NCBI GenBank assembly: GCA_018269075.1
Contig: JAFDVJ010000056.1
Span: forward strand, 7,895 to 49,350
Source of the DNA: Acidobacteriota bacterium
GTDB lineage: Bacteria; Acidobacteriota; Blastocatellia; Pyrinomonadales; Pyrinomonadaceae
DNA length: 41,456 nucleotides
Reading direction: 5' to 3'
The notes under the pieces were generated by a model. The model was given only the letters and a program-made list of their open reading frames with translations, had not been told where the DNA came from and made no database searches. The position numbers and the translations under genes were made by a program. Below, piece by piece: positions 33,011 to 40,778 of this stretch. Numbering within the stretch: position 1 is the stretch's first letter; each line of letters starts with the position of its first letter.

Positions 33011-34426
33011 CTACTTTTTCTTGGGTTCCGGCTTTTTCGCTTCCGGTTTTTTCGCGTCTTTCGGGGCTTTCGGCGAATCGGTCTGCGCGCCCGGAGGCAT
33101 CTGCGGCATCTGCTGCTGCATCTGCTTCTTCATCATTTCCTGCATCTGTTCGTCGGAGACCGGCGGGATCTGGAAATCCTCGGCGATCTGGACGTTGTTG
33201 CTGGCGACCAGATCGTCCATCAGCTTTTTCTGCTTATCGTCCTCGATCTTGCCCTTGACGTATTCGTTGACCGGCACTTCGCGGCCCATCGGATTTTCCG
33301 GGTCCTTGACCATCGTCGAGAAAAGAATGTGGCGGACGTCGTAGCTCTGCTTGGTCTGGCCGGTCTGATCCTTGACCTCGCCCTTCTTTTCGAGCTTGAT
33401 GATGTGATAGCCGAACGGCGTCTTGACGAGCTCCTGCGTGAACTGTCCCGGCTGGAGCGCGAGCGCCGCCGCTTCGAAGTCCTTGTCGAAACCGCCGCCT
33501 TCGGTGACGTTTTCGTAGAGGCCGCCCTTATCCTTGCTGCCCGGATCTTCCGAGAATTCCTTGGCGAGCGCCGCGAAATCTTCGCCGTTCTTCAAACGTT
33601 GGAGCACTTCGTTGGCCTTCGCCTTTTTCTCGGCGTCGGTGTTGAGCTCGGGATGCTCGGCGAGATACTGCTGGACGTCGGCGTCGGTCACTTCGGCTTT
33701 TTTCGCTAACACGTCGGTCGAATACATTCTCGAGAGGAACTGCGCCTGCTGGAGCTTGATCTGGAGCTGAACCTTCTGTTCGAAGTCCGGTCCGAGCTCC
33801 GGCGCGTTGGCCTTGACTTTCTGTTTTGCCTCCGCCTCGTAGATCTTGATCTTGGCGAACTCGCCCTTCATCTGGTTCTTTTCTTCGTCGCTCGGCTCGA
33901 CGTTGTCGGGCACGGACTTGCTCTTGCGGGCGAAGTTGAGCTGGACGTCGAGAAATTCCTGAAATTCATCGGCGTGTTTCTTCTGTTCCGCCGTCAGGTT
34001 GTCGCCCTCGCCGTAAAATTCCTTGACCTGATCTTCGGTGATGAAGCCGAACGGCGGCATCGGGCCCTTGTCCTTGTTGATCGTCTGATCGTAGTTGCGC
34101 GCCCAGATCACCGATTCGATGATCTCCATCGCCTTTTTCGTGTTTTCGTCGAAGACGGTCGGATCCTTCCGGGCTTCGCTGGCGAGCGCGAGCATCTGTT
34201 TGAGGCTGTCGAGCTGCTGCTTCTTCATTTCGGGGTCGTCCGCGAGACGTTTGAGCATCATCGGGTTGGCGTCCTTCAGCAGAAGCTCCATCTCCTCTTT
34301 CGACATCTGATTGAACGAGATTTCGCCGTTATGATGGCCGCCCGCCTTGCCTTTCCAAACGACGAGACCGGCGCCGATGGCCAGAATCACGCCCAATAAT
34401 ATTACTGCTTTACCTAAACTACTCAA
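33011..34426 (-). CDS. Parvulin-type peptidylprolyl isomerase / foldase, SurA/PrsA-like
   Basis: 471 residues. The start is TTG at 34426, supported by GAGGA 9 nt upstream and no nearby in-frame ATG. An N-terminal TM anchor (8-25) precedes long helical SurA-like N domain(s) and the PPIase core: LKNGEDFAALAKEFSEDPGS (278-297), GGLY, FEAAALALQPGQF and TPFGYHIIKL (336-345). The strand normally opening the domain (-RHIL-) is absent before the core and appears after it (YDVRHILFS, 362-370), suggesting a rearranged parvulin. The tail is Pro/Lys/Gln-rich. Likely periplasm-facing folding helper. Confidence 0.88.
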   Translation of the reverse strand: MSSLGKAVILLGVILAIGAGLVVWKGKAGGHHNGEISFNQMSKEEMELLLKDANPMMLKRLADDPEMKKQQLDSLKQMLALASEARKDPTVFDENTKKAMEIIESVIWARNYDQTINKDKGPMPPFGFITEDQVKEFYGEGDNLTAEQKKHADEFQEFLDVQLNFARKSKSVPDNVEPSDEEKNQMKGEFAKIKIYEAEAKQKVKANAPELGPDFEQKVQLQIKLQQAQFLSRMYSTDVLAKKAEVTDADVQQYLAEHPELNTDAEKKAKANEVLQRLKNGEDFAALAKEFSEDPGSKDKGGLYENVTEGGGFDKDFEAAALALQPGQFTQELVKTPFGYHIIKLEKKGEVKDQTGQTKQSYDVRHILFSTMVKDPENPMGREVPVNEYVKGKIEDDKQKKLMDDLVASNNVQIAEDFQIPPVSDEQMQEMMKKQMQQQMPQMPPGAQTDSPKAPKDAKKPEAKKPEPKKK

Positions 34427-34510
34427 GATATTAAATCCTCACTTTTTCTGATATTCGATTTCCTTTAGCGAAAGATGAATTTTAACCGAATTTTCCAATA
34501 ATTCAATTCA

Positions 34511-34531
34511 AAAGACGCTTTTTGGCGTTTT
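34511..34531 (-). terminator. Short stem-loop at the end of the epimerase gene
   Basis: ACGC (34515-34518) pairs with GCGT (34525-34528), with T runs on both strands, directly next to the epimerase stop (34532). Confidence 0.5.
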
Positions 34532-34936
34532 TTAATGTTTATTTTCCTGCACGAGTTCGAGCAGAACGCCGCCGGTCGCCGCCGGATGGACGAACGCGAC
34601 GAGACAGCCTTCGGCGCCGATGCGCGGGGTTTCGTCTATTAAACGCGCGCCCGCCGCCTTTAGTTTCGCCAGGCTCGCGACGATGTCGTCGGTCTCGACC
34701 GCAACGTGATGAATTCCGCCCGACCCGCGCTTTTCGATAAACTTCGCGATCGGCGAATCTTCCGACGTCGGCTCCAGCAATTCGACGCGCGATTCGCCCA
34801 AAGGCAGCATCGCGACCCGGACTTTCTGTTCTTCGACCGTTTCCGTATGAACGTTTTCAAGCCCTAACGCATCTTCCCAAAACCTGAGCGCTTCGGCGAT
34901 TTCCTTAGTGGCGATTCCGAGATGATTGATTTTCAT
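34532..34936 (-). CDS. mce: Methylmalonyl-CoA epimerase
   Basis: 134 residues, VOC fold. It interconverts (R)- and (S)-methylmalonyl-CoA in propionyl-CoA metabolism. Metal-ligand positions fit the family: His5 (NHLGIA), Glu52 in VELLEP, His76/His77 (IHHVAVE) and Glu127 (VLLELV). The segment GGIHHVAVETDDI is diagnostic. AAGGAGAT lies just before the ATG. meaB, the mutase chaperone, is 400 bp upstream in the same direction, which agrees with the role; the mutase itself is not in the window. Confidence 0.93.
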   Translation of the reverse strand: MKINHLGIATKEIAEALRFWEDALGLENVHTETVEEQKVRVAMLPLGESRVELLEPTSEDSPIAKFIEKRGSGGIHHVAVETDDIVASLAKLKAAGARLIDETPRIGAEGCLVAFVHPAATGGVLLELVQENKH

Positions 34937-35151
34937 AAAAATTATCTCCTTTGCAAAATTCCCGCCCCGATTCGCAATATTTCTTCAAGACCGGCGAAAA
35001 CGTCAAATATCCGCCAATCGCGCCGGATGATTCCCGGCAGCCCGCCCGAGCGCCGTGAGCTGCCGCGAATTTTCGTCGGACATTAAATTATGAATCAAAG
35101 GTCGACTGGGCGCTACGGTCTTACTTCCTATTATAGTTGGCGACGGAATTT
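34937..35151. other. Spacer between meaB and mce
   Basis: Together with repeat copy C (35152-35311) this makes a 383-bp gap. The non-repeat part contains no frame or motif I can support beyond the epimerase ribosome binding site at its left end. Confidence 0.5.
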
Positions 35152-35311
35152 ATTGGAAAAAGCGGCGATTCCGGTCGCGTTCGTTTTTTTATCCATCCAC
35201 TAAAAACACCAAAAACACTAAATTATTTCGTGTGTTTTCGTGTTTTTAGTGGACGGATAAACAACCGTTCGCTGGTTTAACGCTCATTATTTCAACAACT
35301 TTGTCACGCGC
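35152..35311 (-). repeat. Dispersed ~160-bp palindromic repeat, copy C (inverted)
   Basis: The reverse complement matches 2963-3123 from end to end, including the central stem (CCACTAAAAACAC type, 35197 to 35252, imperfect) and the GAACGCGACCGGAATCGCCG tail. It lies 8 nt after the meaB stop. Confidence 0.85.
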
Positions 35312-35319
35312 AACAAAGT

Positions 35320-36252
35320 TTATTTCAAAATCTCTTCGACCGCCGCGTACGGGTTGCTGCGCTTTTCGGCGATTTCCTGCGCGAGGCGTTCGAGCTTTTC
35401 CGCCGTGCCGTCGCGGCGCAGGGCGTCGGCGAGCAGGCGTTCCTGCAGGAGTTCGAGCAGCCGCCATTTGGCGATCGCTTTTCTTCTCTCCGAGTTTTCG
35501 TCGCGTTTCTGAAAATCGTGATAGCTTTCGATGGCCGCGGCGAGCTCTTCGATGCCTTTGTTTTCGGTGGCGATCGTTTTGACGATCGGCGGCTGCCAGA
35601 AATCCGGCCGGTGCGCGAGCTCGAGCAGCGCCTGCAGCTCTTTTTCGGTCCGCAGAACGCCCTCGCGGTCGGCCTTGTTGATCACGAAGACGTCGCCGAT
35701 CTCCATAATGCCGGCCTTGATCGCCTGGATGTCGTCGCCCATTCCGGGGACGAGCACGACGACCGAGACGTCGGCCGTTTTGACGATCTCGACCTCGTCC
35801 TGCCCGACGCCGACCGTTTCGACGATCACCTTGTCGAAACCGGCCGCGTCTAAAATAGCGACCGCGTCGACCGTCGCGCGCGAGAGGCCGCCGAGGTTGC
35901 CGCGCGTCGCCATCGAGCGGATGAAGACGTTTTTGTCGAGCCCCAGAGTCGACATCCGGATCCGGTCGCCGAGAATCGCGCCGCCCGAGAACGGGCTCGA
36001 CGGATCGACGGCGATGATCCCGATCCGTTCGCCCGCCGCGCGGTAATGCATCGCGAGCTTGTCGACCATCGACGATTTGCCCGCGCCGGGCGCGCCGGTG
36101 ATGCCGACGACGAGCGCGCGGCCGGTGTGCGCGAAGACCTGCTTCATCAGTTCGGCGGATTCGGCCGCGCCGTTTTCGACGCGCGTGATCGCGCGCGCGA
36201 CGGCCCGCGGCTCGCCCTTCAAAAGTCGTTCGAGAAAATTGTTGTCGGTCAT
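35320..36252 (-). CDS. meaB: Methylmalonyl-CoA mutase-associated GTPase MeaB
   Basis: 310 residues. MeaB/MMAA G3E-type GTPase guards cofactor B12 loading and reactivation of methylmalonyl-CoA mutase. Walker A GAPGAGKSS (53-61), AVDPSSPFSGGAILGDRIRM (81-100), ETVGVGQDEV (145-154) and the guanine motif NKAD (192-195) are present. The start is ATG 36250-36252 because the upstream gene stops as TAATG there; a 28-residue longer frame has no support. Translational coupling to the orphan secreted protein upstream is likely. Confidence 0.95.
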   Translation of the reverse strand: MTDNNFLERLLKGEPRAVARAITRVENGAAESAELMKQVFAHTGRALVVGITGAPGAGKSSMVDKLAMHYRAAGERIGIIAVDPSSPFSGGAILGDRIRMSTLGLDKNVFIRSMATRGNLGGLSRATVDAVAILDAAGFDKVIVETVGVGQDEVEIVKTADVSVVVLVPGMGDDIQAIKAGIMEIGDVFVINKADREGVLRTEKELQALLELAHRPDFWQPPIVKTIATENKGIEELAAAIESYHDFQKRDENSERRKAIAKWRLLELLQERLLADALRRDGTAEKLERLAQEIAEKRSNPYAAVEEILK

Positions 36253-36776
36253 TACGGAGTTGCGGTTCGTTTCTTTTTGACGAAAGCGACCCGTTTCAGC
36301 GCCGTTCCCGTCCATTCGTAATAATATATCCCGCACGGCGTTTTTTCCGAATCGAGATCGCCGCCCTTAAAACCGTTGAGGACGAGCAGGCGGCTGTCCG
36401 CTTTGTAGCGGAGCGGCTCGGATTCGTCGCCGAGCTCGCAGAAGCCGAAGCCCGCGCCCTCCAGCTCTTTCGGGAAAAAGACGCGGCCGGTGCGCGCGTC
36501 GACGATCGCGCTCTCGGTGCAGTTCGTGCCGCAGCCCCACGTCGCGACGATGTAATGACCGCCGAAATTGACGCCGCTTTTGAGCGCGTTCGACAGGTTC
36601 GTGCGAAACGTGCGCGCGCGCGGGTGGCTCGCAAAGTCGATCTTTTTCGCTTTCGCCTTTTCGACCTTCGCGCCGTACTGGCGGAAGGACGGAACTTTCT
36701 GCCCGAGCGCGCCGCCGGACAATAAAAGAATGAAGCTCAGAAACAAAGCCGTTTTCATAAACAATAATTTTCTCAT
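36252..36776 (-). CDS. Hypothetical secreted protein (GHY-WGCG family)
   Basis: 174 residues from ATG 36776; an ATG at 36758 is also possible and a TTG further up is unlikely. The signal peptide MRKLLFMKTALFLSFILLLS ends near GALGQ. The mature domain shows VNFGGHYIVATWGCGTNC, an IVDARTGRVFFP turn, RYKADSRLLVLNG and GIYYYEWTG, a pattern I recall from an uncharacterised periplasmic family, name unknown. Four Cys suggest disulfides. The stop overlaps the meaB start (TAATG). Why it is coupled to meaB is unknown. Confidence 0.78.
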   Translation of the reverse strand: MRKLLFMKTALFLSFILLLSGGALGQKVPSFRQYGAKVEKAKAKKIDFASHPRARTFRTNLSNALKSGVNFGGHYIVATWGCGTNCTESAIVDARTGRVFFPKELEGAGFGFCELGDESEPLRYKADSRLLVLNGFKGGDLDSEKTPCGIYYYEWTGTALKRVAFVKKKRTATP

Positions 36777-37015
36777 TTTTCGGATTAATTTCAAAAAGAC
36801 AACCAGAGGATTTCGGATTGTTTGAAAACCGCGGCCGGCGTCGCGAAAAAAAATCGGTGGATTATTTCAGGACATCCGCAAAAAAGTTTTTCGAACGGCG
36901 TCCTAATATAAAGGGCGCAATTCGCCGAATAAATAACGACAATAGATTGATTTAAGAGAGCCGGACGATTTCCGGCACGAAGGTTGCGAACCAGAGGCTG
37001 CGAGGTTTGACAGTT

Positions 37016-37645
37016 ATGAAAAATCAGAACGTTTTCAAAAACATCATCGTTTTCACGCTCATCATCACGATGTTCGGCATCGTTTCGGCCGCCGCCAGAA
37101 CGAAGGACGCGGCCAACGCCGGCGCGCGGCTCGACCGTTTGAAGACGGCGCTCGTCGAGCGGCTGACCGAACGTCTGCGCGCCGATCTGACCGATCAGAC
37201 CGTCGAGATCCGGCTGCGCGCGGTCGAGAACGGCGCGGCCTCGAAAAACCGGATCGATTTCACCGGCGACGCGCTCGCCGTCGTCCGCGACGACAAAACC
37301 GCGCTCCCGTTTCAATTTACGGCGCGCGTCAACGCCGTCGACCGGAGCGTCGAGTCGATCGATTACAAATTCGTCGAATCCGCGACCGATTTCGCGGCCG
37401 CCGAGACGGAAGACAATCTCTCGCGCGAGCTGATGAACGCGCTCGGCCGGGAATTCAAGACGACCAATATCGTGATGTCGATCGACGGTTTCGACGCGGC
37501 CGCGCAGGCGAACGGCGAAACCGCTTACGACGGCACCGGCGAAGTCCGGATCGGCGACGTCGAATGGCGGCGCATCAAATTCAGCGTCCGCTTCGACGCC
37601 GCGACGCAGACCGCGACCAGCGTGACGTACGAGCTGCAAAAGTGA
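37016..37645 (+). CDS. Hypothetical secreted protein, duplicated beta-rich domain
   Basis: 209 residues from ATG 37016; an in-frame TTG at 37007 is less likely. The signal peptide covers MKNQNVFKNIIVFTLIITMF to SAAA. A helical segment (LDRLKTALVERLTERLRADL) precedes two similar beta halves: GDALAV..ALPFQFTARVNAVDRSVESIDYKF and GTGEVRIGDVEWRRIKFSVRFD..TATSVTYEL. This suggests an internal duplication. No catalytic motif; periplasmic or surface location inferred. A heptamer array begins 3 nt after its stop. Confidence 0.78.
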   Translation: MKNQNVFKNIIVFTLIITMFGIVSAAARTKDAANAGARLDRLKTALVERLTERLRADLTDQTVEIRLRAVENGAASKNRIDFTGDALAVVRDDKTALPFQFTARVNAVDRSVESIDYKFVESATDFAAAETEDNLSRELMNALGREFKTTNIVMSIDGFDAAAQANGETAYDGTGEVRIGDVEWRRIKFSVRFDAATQTATSVTYELQK

Positions 37646-37648
37646 GTC

Positions 37649-37681
37649 GATTTCGGATTTCGGATTTCGGATTTCGGATTG
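37649..37681 (+). repeat. Heptanucleotide array after a stop codon
   Basis: GATTTCGG-type units starting 3 nt after the TGA of the 209-residue gene, plus orientation. Paired with the inverted array at 37987-38018. Confidence 0.9.
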
Positions 37682-37786
37682 TTCGGGATGAATCCGGATT
37701 GGTTTTTAGGGAGTTAACGAGTTTTGGAGATTATAAATTGATGAAGATTTGAAGGTGTCCTTAACCTCACGTGTCCTTTCTTCTCA

Positions 37787-37832
37787 AAACCCGAAAGGGC
37801 GAAGCCGGCGTCGGCTTCGCCCTTTCGGGTTT
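37787..37832. terminator. Bidirectional terminator between convergent genes
   Basis: 21-bp perfect stem (37787-37807 with 37812-37832), arms starting AAACCCGAAAGGGCGAAGCC, 4-nt loop. It lies between the + secreted gene and the - DinB-like gene. Confidence 0.8.
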
Positions 37833-37835
37833 AAA

Positions 37836-37869
37836 AGTCGAGAGTCGAGAGTCGGGAGTCGGGAGTCGG
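37836..37869 (+). repeat. GAGTCGA/GAGTCGG heptamer array
   Basis: Five units of GTCGAGA/GTCGGGA in the same spacer as the two GATTTCGG arrays. Together they fill most of the 371-bp gap; no gene is seen there. Confidence 0.85.
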
Positions 37870-37986
37870 CTCGATTCAAGCTCGGAGCATCGGATTGAAC
37901 CCGGACATCAGATCGACGAAACACGATCAGTTTTTTTTTCTATCCCGGATAGCTTCGCAAAAACAAAAGCCGTTCCCCGAGAGACC

Positions 37987-38018
37987 AATCCGAAATCCGA
38001 AATCCGAAATCCGAAATC
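37987..38018 (-). repeat. Heptanucleotide array at the DinB stop
   Basis: ATCCGAA units. On the coding strand the DinB-like gene's TGA runs into GATTTCGG repeats. Inverted partner of 37649-37681. Confidence 0.9.
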
Positions 38019-38541
38019 ACATGGCTCCCTCGTCGGCCGACGGGCCGTAGATCGCGGGGACGGGAATGTCGTTGAGCCGCATATAGACGGAAAGCTGGCC
38101 GCGGTGGTGGATGATGTGGTTGAAGACCATTCCGCGCAGCACCTGAATGCGCGGCATCGTGAAATAGACGGTTTCGCCGTTGCGCAGCGTCCAGTTTTCC
38201 ATCATCGCTTCGTCCGACGTGTTTTTCAGCGCCTCGATCGCTTCGGCGAGATGCTTGTCGGCGAATTCGACGAGCTCTTCGGTCGTTTTCGGTTCGAACG
38301 GCTTATATTCGTTGGCGGCGAAATCGAGCTCGGTCGTCGTAACGGTCTCTTTCGCCCAGTCGACCATCTCGGCGGTGTGGACGGCCAGCCGTCCCATCGC
38401 CATCGACTTTTCGTGCGGTTTGTAATCGAATTTGTCAGCCGGAATCCGTTCCAGACATTTCCGCGTCGTCGCGGCTTCCTGCTGCAGCTCGCCGATCAGG
38501 GCGGCCGCCAGATTATTTGACATTGCAGTTCCTGTACTCAT
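38017..38541 (-). CDS. DinB-superfamily protein
   Basis: 174 residues, four-helix bundle. The metal-binding triad is His55 (LAVHTAEM), His142 and His146 (NHIIHHRGQLSVYMR). Family members are Zn/Ni-binding, some thiol (bacillithiol/mycothiol)-dependent transferases; substrate unknown. The ATG at 38541 has AAGGAG 9 nt upstream, so it is preferred over the next ATG (38523). Cytoplasmic. The gene converges with the 209-residue secreted gene. Confidence 0.9.
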   Translation of the reverse strand: MSTGTAMSNNLAAALIGELQQEAATTRKCLERIPADKFDYKPHEKSMAMGRLAVHTAEMVDWAKETVTTTELDFAANEYKPFEPKTTEELVEFADKHLAEAIEALKNTSDEAMMENWTLRNGETVYFTMPRIQVLRGMVFNHIIHHRGQLSVYMRLNDIPVPAIYGPSADEGAM

Positions 38542-38631
38542 TATTATTCACTCCTTGTAACTAGAATTGTTGTTTGCAGACAGCACGATCATTATACGAA
38601 ACTTGTTTCATTCGTGCAACGTGAAACAGGA

Positions 38632-38775
38632 AAGAGTGGAGAGTGGAGAGTGGAGAGTGGAGAGTGGAGAGGAAGTTTAGGAAGTTTAGGAAGTTTAGGA
38701 AGTAAAAATATTTCATTCAAAACTTCTTAAACTGATCCCCTGACTCTCCACTCTCCACTCTCCACTCTCCACTCT
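38632..38775. repeat. Inverted arrays of GAGAGTG and GAAGTTTAG units
   Basis: Plus-orientation GAGAGTG units (38632-38672) and GGAAGTTTA units (38672-38703) are answered by AACTTCTTAAACT (38719-38732) and CTCTCCA units (38742-38775). The last runs straight into the acyl-CoA dehydrogenase stop. The inner and outer arms nest like one long hairpin. Confidence 0.85.
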
Positions 38776-39918
38776 TCAAGCTTTGAGCAGCGATTTGGCG
38801 ATCACGATCCGTTGGATCTCGCTGGTGCCTTCGCCGATCGTGCAGAGCTTGGCGTCGCGCCAGTATTTTTCGGCCGGGTAGTCTTTCGTGTAGCCGTAGC
38901 CGCCGTGGATCTGGACGGATTCTTCGGCGACGCGGACGGCCGTTTCCGAGGCGAAGAGCTTGGCCATCGCCGAGGCTTTCGTGACGGGTTTGCCGGCGTC
39001 CTTGAGCGCGGCCGCCTGCTGCGTCAGCAGGCGCGCGGCCTCGATCTGCGTCGCCATATCGGCGAGCTTGAACTGGATCGCCTGAAACTCGGCGATCGGA
39101 CGGCCGAACTGCTCGCGCTCTTTGGCGTAGCGAACCGCCGCTTCGAACGCGCCCTGCGCGATGCCGACCGACAGAGCGGCGATCGAAATCCGTCCGCCGT
39201 CGAGGATCTGCATCGCCTGCCGAAAGCCCTCGCCCTCGCTGCCGAGCAGATTTTCCGCCGGCACATAGCAGTCCTCAAAGACGACCGACGCCGTTTCCGA
39301 CGCGCGCATTCCGAGCTTGTTTTCTTTTTTGTCCGACCGGAAACCGTCCATCGACTTGTCGAAGATAAACGCCGAGATGCCCTTGCTGCCTTTTTCCCGG
39401 TCCGTCACGGCGACCGCGACGAGCGTCTGCCCGGTGATCGCGTGCGTGATGAAGTTCTTCGAGCCGTTGACGAGATAGCCGCCGTTCGAGCGGACGGCGG
39501 TCGTCCGCGTGCCCGACGCGTCCGAACCCGCGCCGGCTTCGGTCAAACCCCACGCGCCCCAGCTTTCGCCCTGCGTCAGCGGGACGAGATATTTCTTTTT
39601 CTGCTCCTCGCTGCCGAACATATAGATATGGTTCGAGCATAAGGAGTTGTGCGCCGCGACCGAGAGCCCGACCGCGCCGTCGACGCGCGCCAGCTCCTCG
39701 ATGATCGTCGCGTATTCGATATAGCCGAGCCCCGCGCCGCCGTACTGTTCGGGAAAGATCACGCCAAGCAGCCCTAATTCGGCGAGCGCCGGCCGCAGTT
39801 CGTCGGGGAAATGCTGCGTTTCGTCCCATTCCGGCACGTTCGGCCGGATCTCGCTCTCGGCGAATTCGCGGACCGCCTGTTTGATCTGCAGTTGTTCTTC
39901 GTTCAGTTCGAAATTCAT
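38776..39918 (-). CDS. Acyl-CoA dehydrogenase
   Basis: 380 residues, FAD-dependent alpha,beta-dehydrogenation of acyl-CoA (beta-oxidation or branched-chain catabolism), electrons to ETF. Signature 1 [13 protein letters not shown], the FAD segment [19 protein letters not shown] and [13 protein letters not shown], and C-terminal signature [20 protein letters not shown] are present. The catalytic base is Glu363 in GEGTSEIQR, the short/medium-chain type. Full length for the family. Chain-length preference cannot be read safely. No clear Shine-Dalgarno; a heptamer array sits directly upstream. Confidence 0.95.
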   Translation of the reverse strand: MNFELNEEQLQIKQAVREFAESEIRPNVPEWDETQHFPDELRPALAELGLLGVIFPEQYGGAGLGYIEYATIIEELARVDGAVGLSVAAHNSLCSNHIYMFGSEEQKKKYLVPLTQGESWGAWGLTEAGAGSDASGTRTTAVRSNGGYLVNGSKNFITHAITGQTLVAVAVTDREKGSKGISAFIFDKSMDGFRSDKKENKLGMRASETASVVFEDCYVPAENLLGSEGEGFRQAMQILDGGRISIAALSVGIAQGAFEAAVRYAKEREQFGRPIAEFQAIQFKLADMATQIEAARLLTQQAAALKDAGKPVTKASAMAKLFASETAVRVAEESVQIHGGYGYTKDYPAEKYWRDAKLCTIGEGTSEIQRIVIAKSLLKA

Positions 39919-39926
39919 AAGTGTTT

Positions 39927-40000
39927 AGTCGAGGGTCGAGAGTCGAGAGTCGAGAGTCGCTGATTTTTCATTCTCGACTCCCGACTCCCGACTCTCGACT
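39927..40000. repeat. Inverted GAGTCGA heptamer arrays
   Basis: GTCGAGA units at 39927-39959 and reverse-complement units at 39973-40000, with a 13-nt spacer, between the divergent acyl-CoA dehydrogenase and CoA-binding genes. Here the arrays sit at a 5' end, unlike most others. Confidence 0.85.
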
Positions 40001-40073
40001 GTAATATAACCGGAATTTATTGTGTCATAAGCCAGAGAGGTTAAGCAAGACGCGCTTTTCGTTCGCCGAATTG

Positions 40074-40160
40074 TTTTGAGTTTCGTCTTCAGGCGGCGCT
40101 TTCGGCTCTCCGATATTATCTGCGGGCGCGGCGCCGGCCGCCTGAAAGCGGAACTCAAAA
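40074..40160. repeat. REP-like palindrome, copy 2
   Basis: Arms TTTTGAGTTTCGTCTTCAGG (from 40074) and 40137-40160, complementary at 21 of 24 positions. They match the GAGTTCCGCCTTCAGGCGGC arms of 23651-23730. The interior differs. Confidence 0.7.
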
Positions 40161-40170
40161 CGGCTTAAGA

Positions 40171-40198
40171 TTCAAAAGCGGGCGATCTCCTGTAAAAT
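40171..40198 (+). promoter_or_regulatory. Candidate promoter, leaderless type
   Basis: TTCAAA (40171-40176), a 16-bp spacer, then TAAAAT (40193-40198), ending 6 nt before the ATG at 40205. No Shine-Dalgarno. Confidence 0.4.
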
Positions 40199-40204
40199 AA
40201 ACAA

Positions 40205-40714
40205 ATGGACTGGGAAGAAAACATCGTCGACGCGTGGGAAGAGATTCGCGACTTCAGAACGATCGAGCAGTTTTTCCGGATTCTCGACGAGACGAAGACG
40301 ATCGCCGTGCTCGGCATCGATCCCGGCGCGCGGTCCGACCGGCGGAGCGTGTTCGTCGCCGAATGGCTGCAGAAACACGGGTTTCGGATGATACCCGTGA
40401 CGACCGAAAACGGGAGCGCGGCCGAGATCTTCGGCGAAAAAGTCTATCGACGCCTCGGCGACGTCCCCGACAAGATCGATCTCGTCCTGATCTATACGCC
40501 GTCGGAAAAAGTTCCCGCATACGTCGACGAGATCCTCGCCGTCCGCCCCGCGTTCGTCTGGATGAACCTCGGCGTCGCTTGCGAGGCCGCCGCCCGCGTC
40601 TTTGCCGAACGGGGAATGCTCGTCGTTCAAAATACCTGTTTCTGGGACGAATACCGCTTTTACCCGAAGATGTGCAACTACGATTACGACGAAAACCTGA
40701 ACCGCCGGCCCTGA
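40205..40714 (+). CDS. CoA-binding (YccU-like) Rossmann protein, diverged paralogue
   Basis: 169 residues. Core TIAVLGIDPGARSD, FVAEWLQKHGFRMIPV, IFGEKVYRRLGDVPDKIDLV and WMNLGVACEAAARVFAERGM follow the CoA-binding domain (CoA_binding_2) of YccU-type proteins. In the downstream paralogue the family positions read VFRRP, WFQLGI and VVQDLCLMVEH; here they read IYTPS, WMNLGV and VVQNTCFWDEY, so key residues are changed. An N-terminal helix is longer than in the paralogue. Cytoplasmic; ligand unproven. First of a tandem pair, 64 nt before the second. Confidence 0.85.
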   Translation: MDWEENIVDAWEEIRDFRTIEQFFRILDETKTIAVLGIDPGARSDRRSVFVAEWLQKHGFRMIPVTTENGSAAEIFGEKVYRRLGDVPDKIDLVLIYTPSEKVPAYVDEILAVRPAFVWMNLGVACEAAARVFAERGMLVVQNTCFWDEYRFYPKMCNYDYDENLNRRP

Positions 40715-40725
40715 TCCGCTTTCTT

Positions 40726-40747
40726 CGTTTCCGCGCCGTTGCGTTAA
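40726..40747 (+). repeat. Degenerate half-copy of the GCGTTAA intergenic repeat
   Basis: 22 bases agree at 19 positions with the right arm of the hairpin at 9781-9858 and share its TTGCGTTAA end. Here too it lies just upstream of a plus-strand start (40779). Confidence 0.6.
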
Positions 40748-40778
40748 AGCGCCCGATCCTCAATACTGGAATAAAGCT

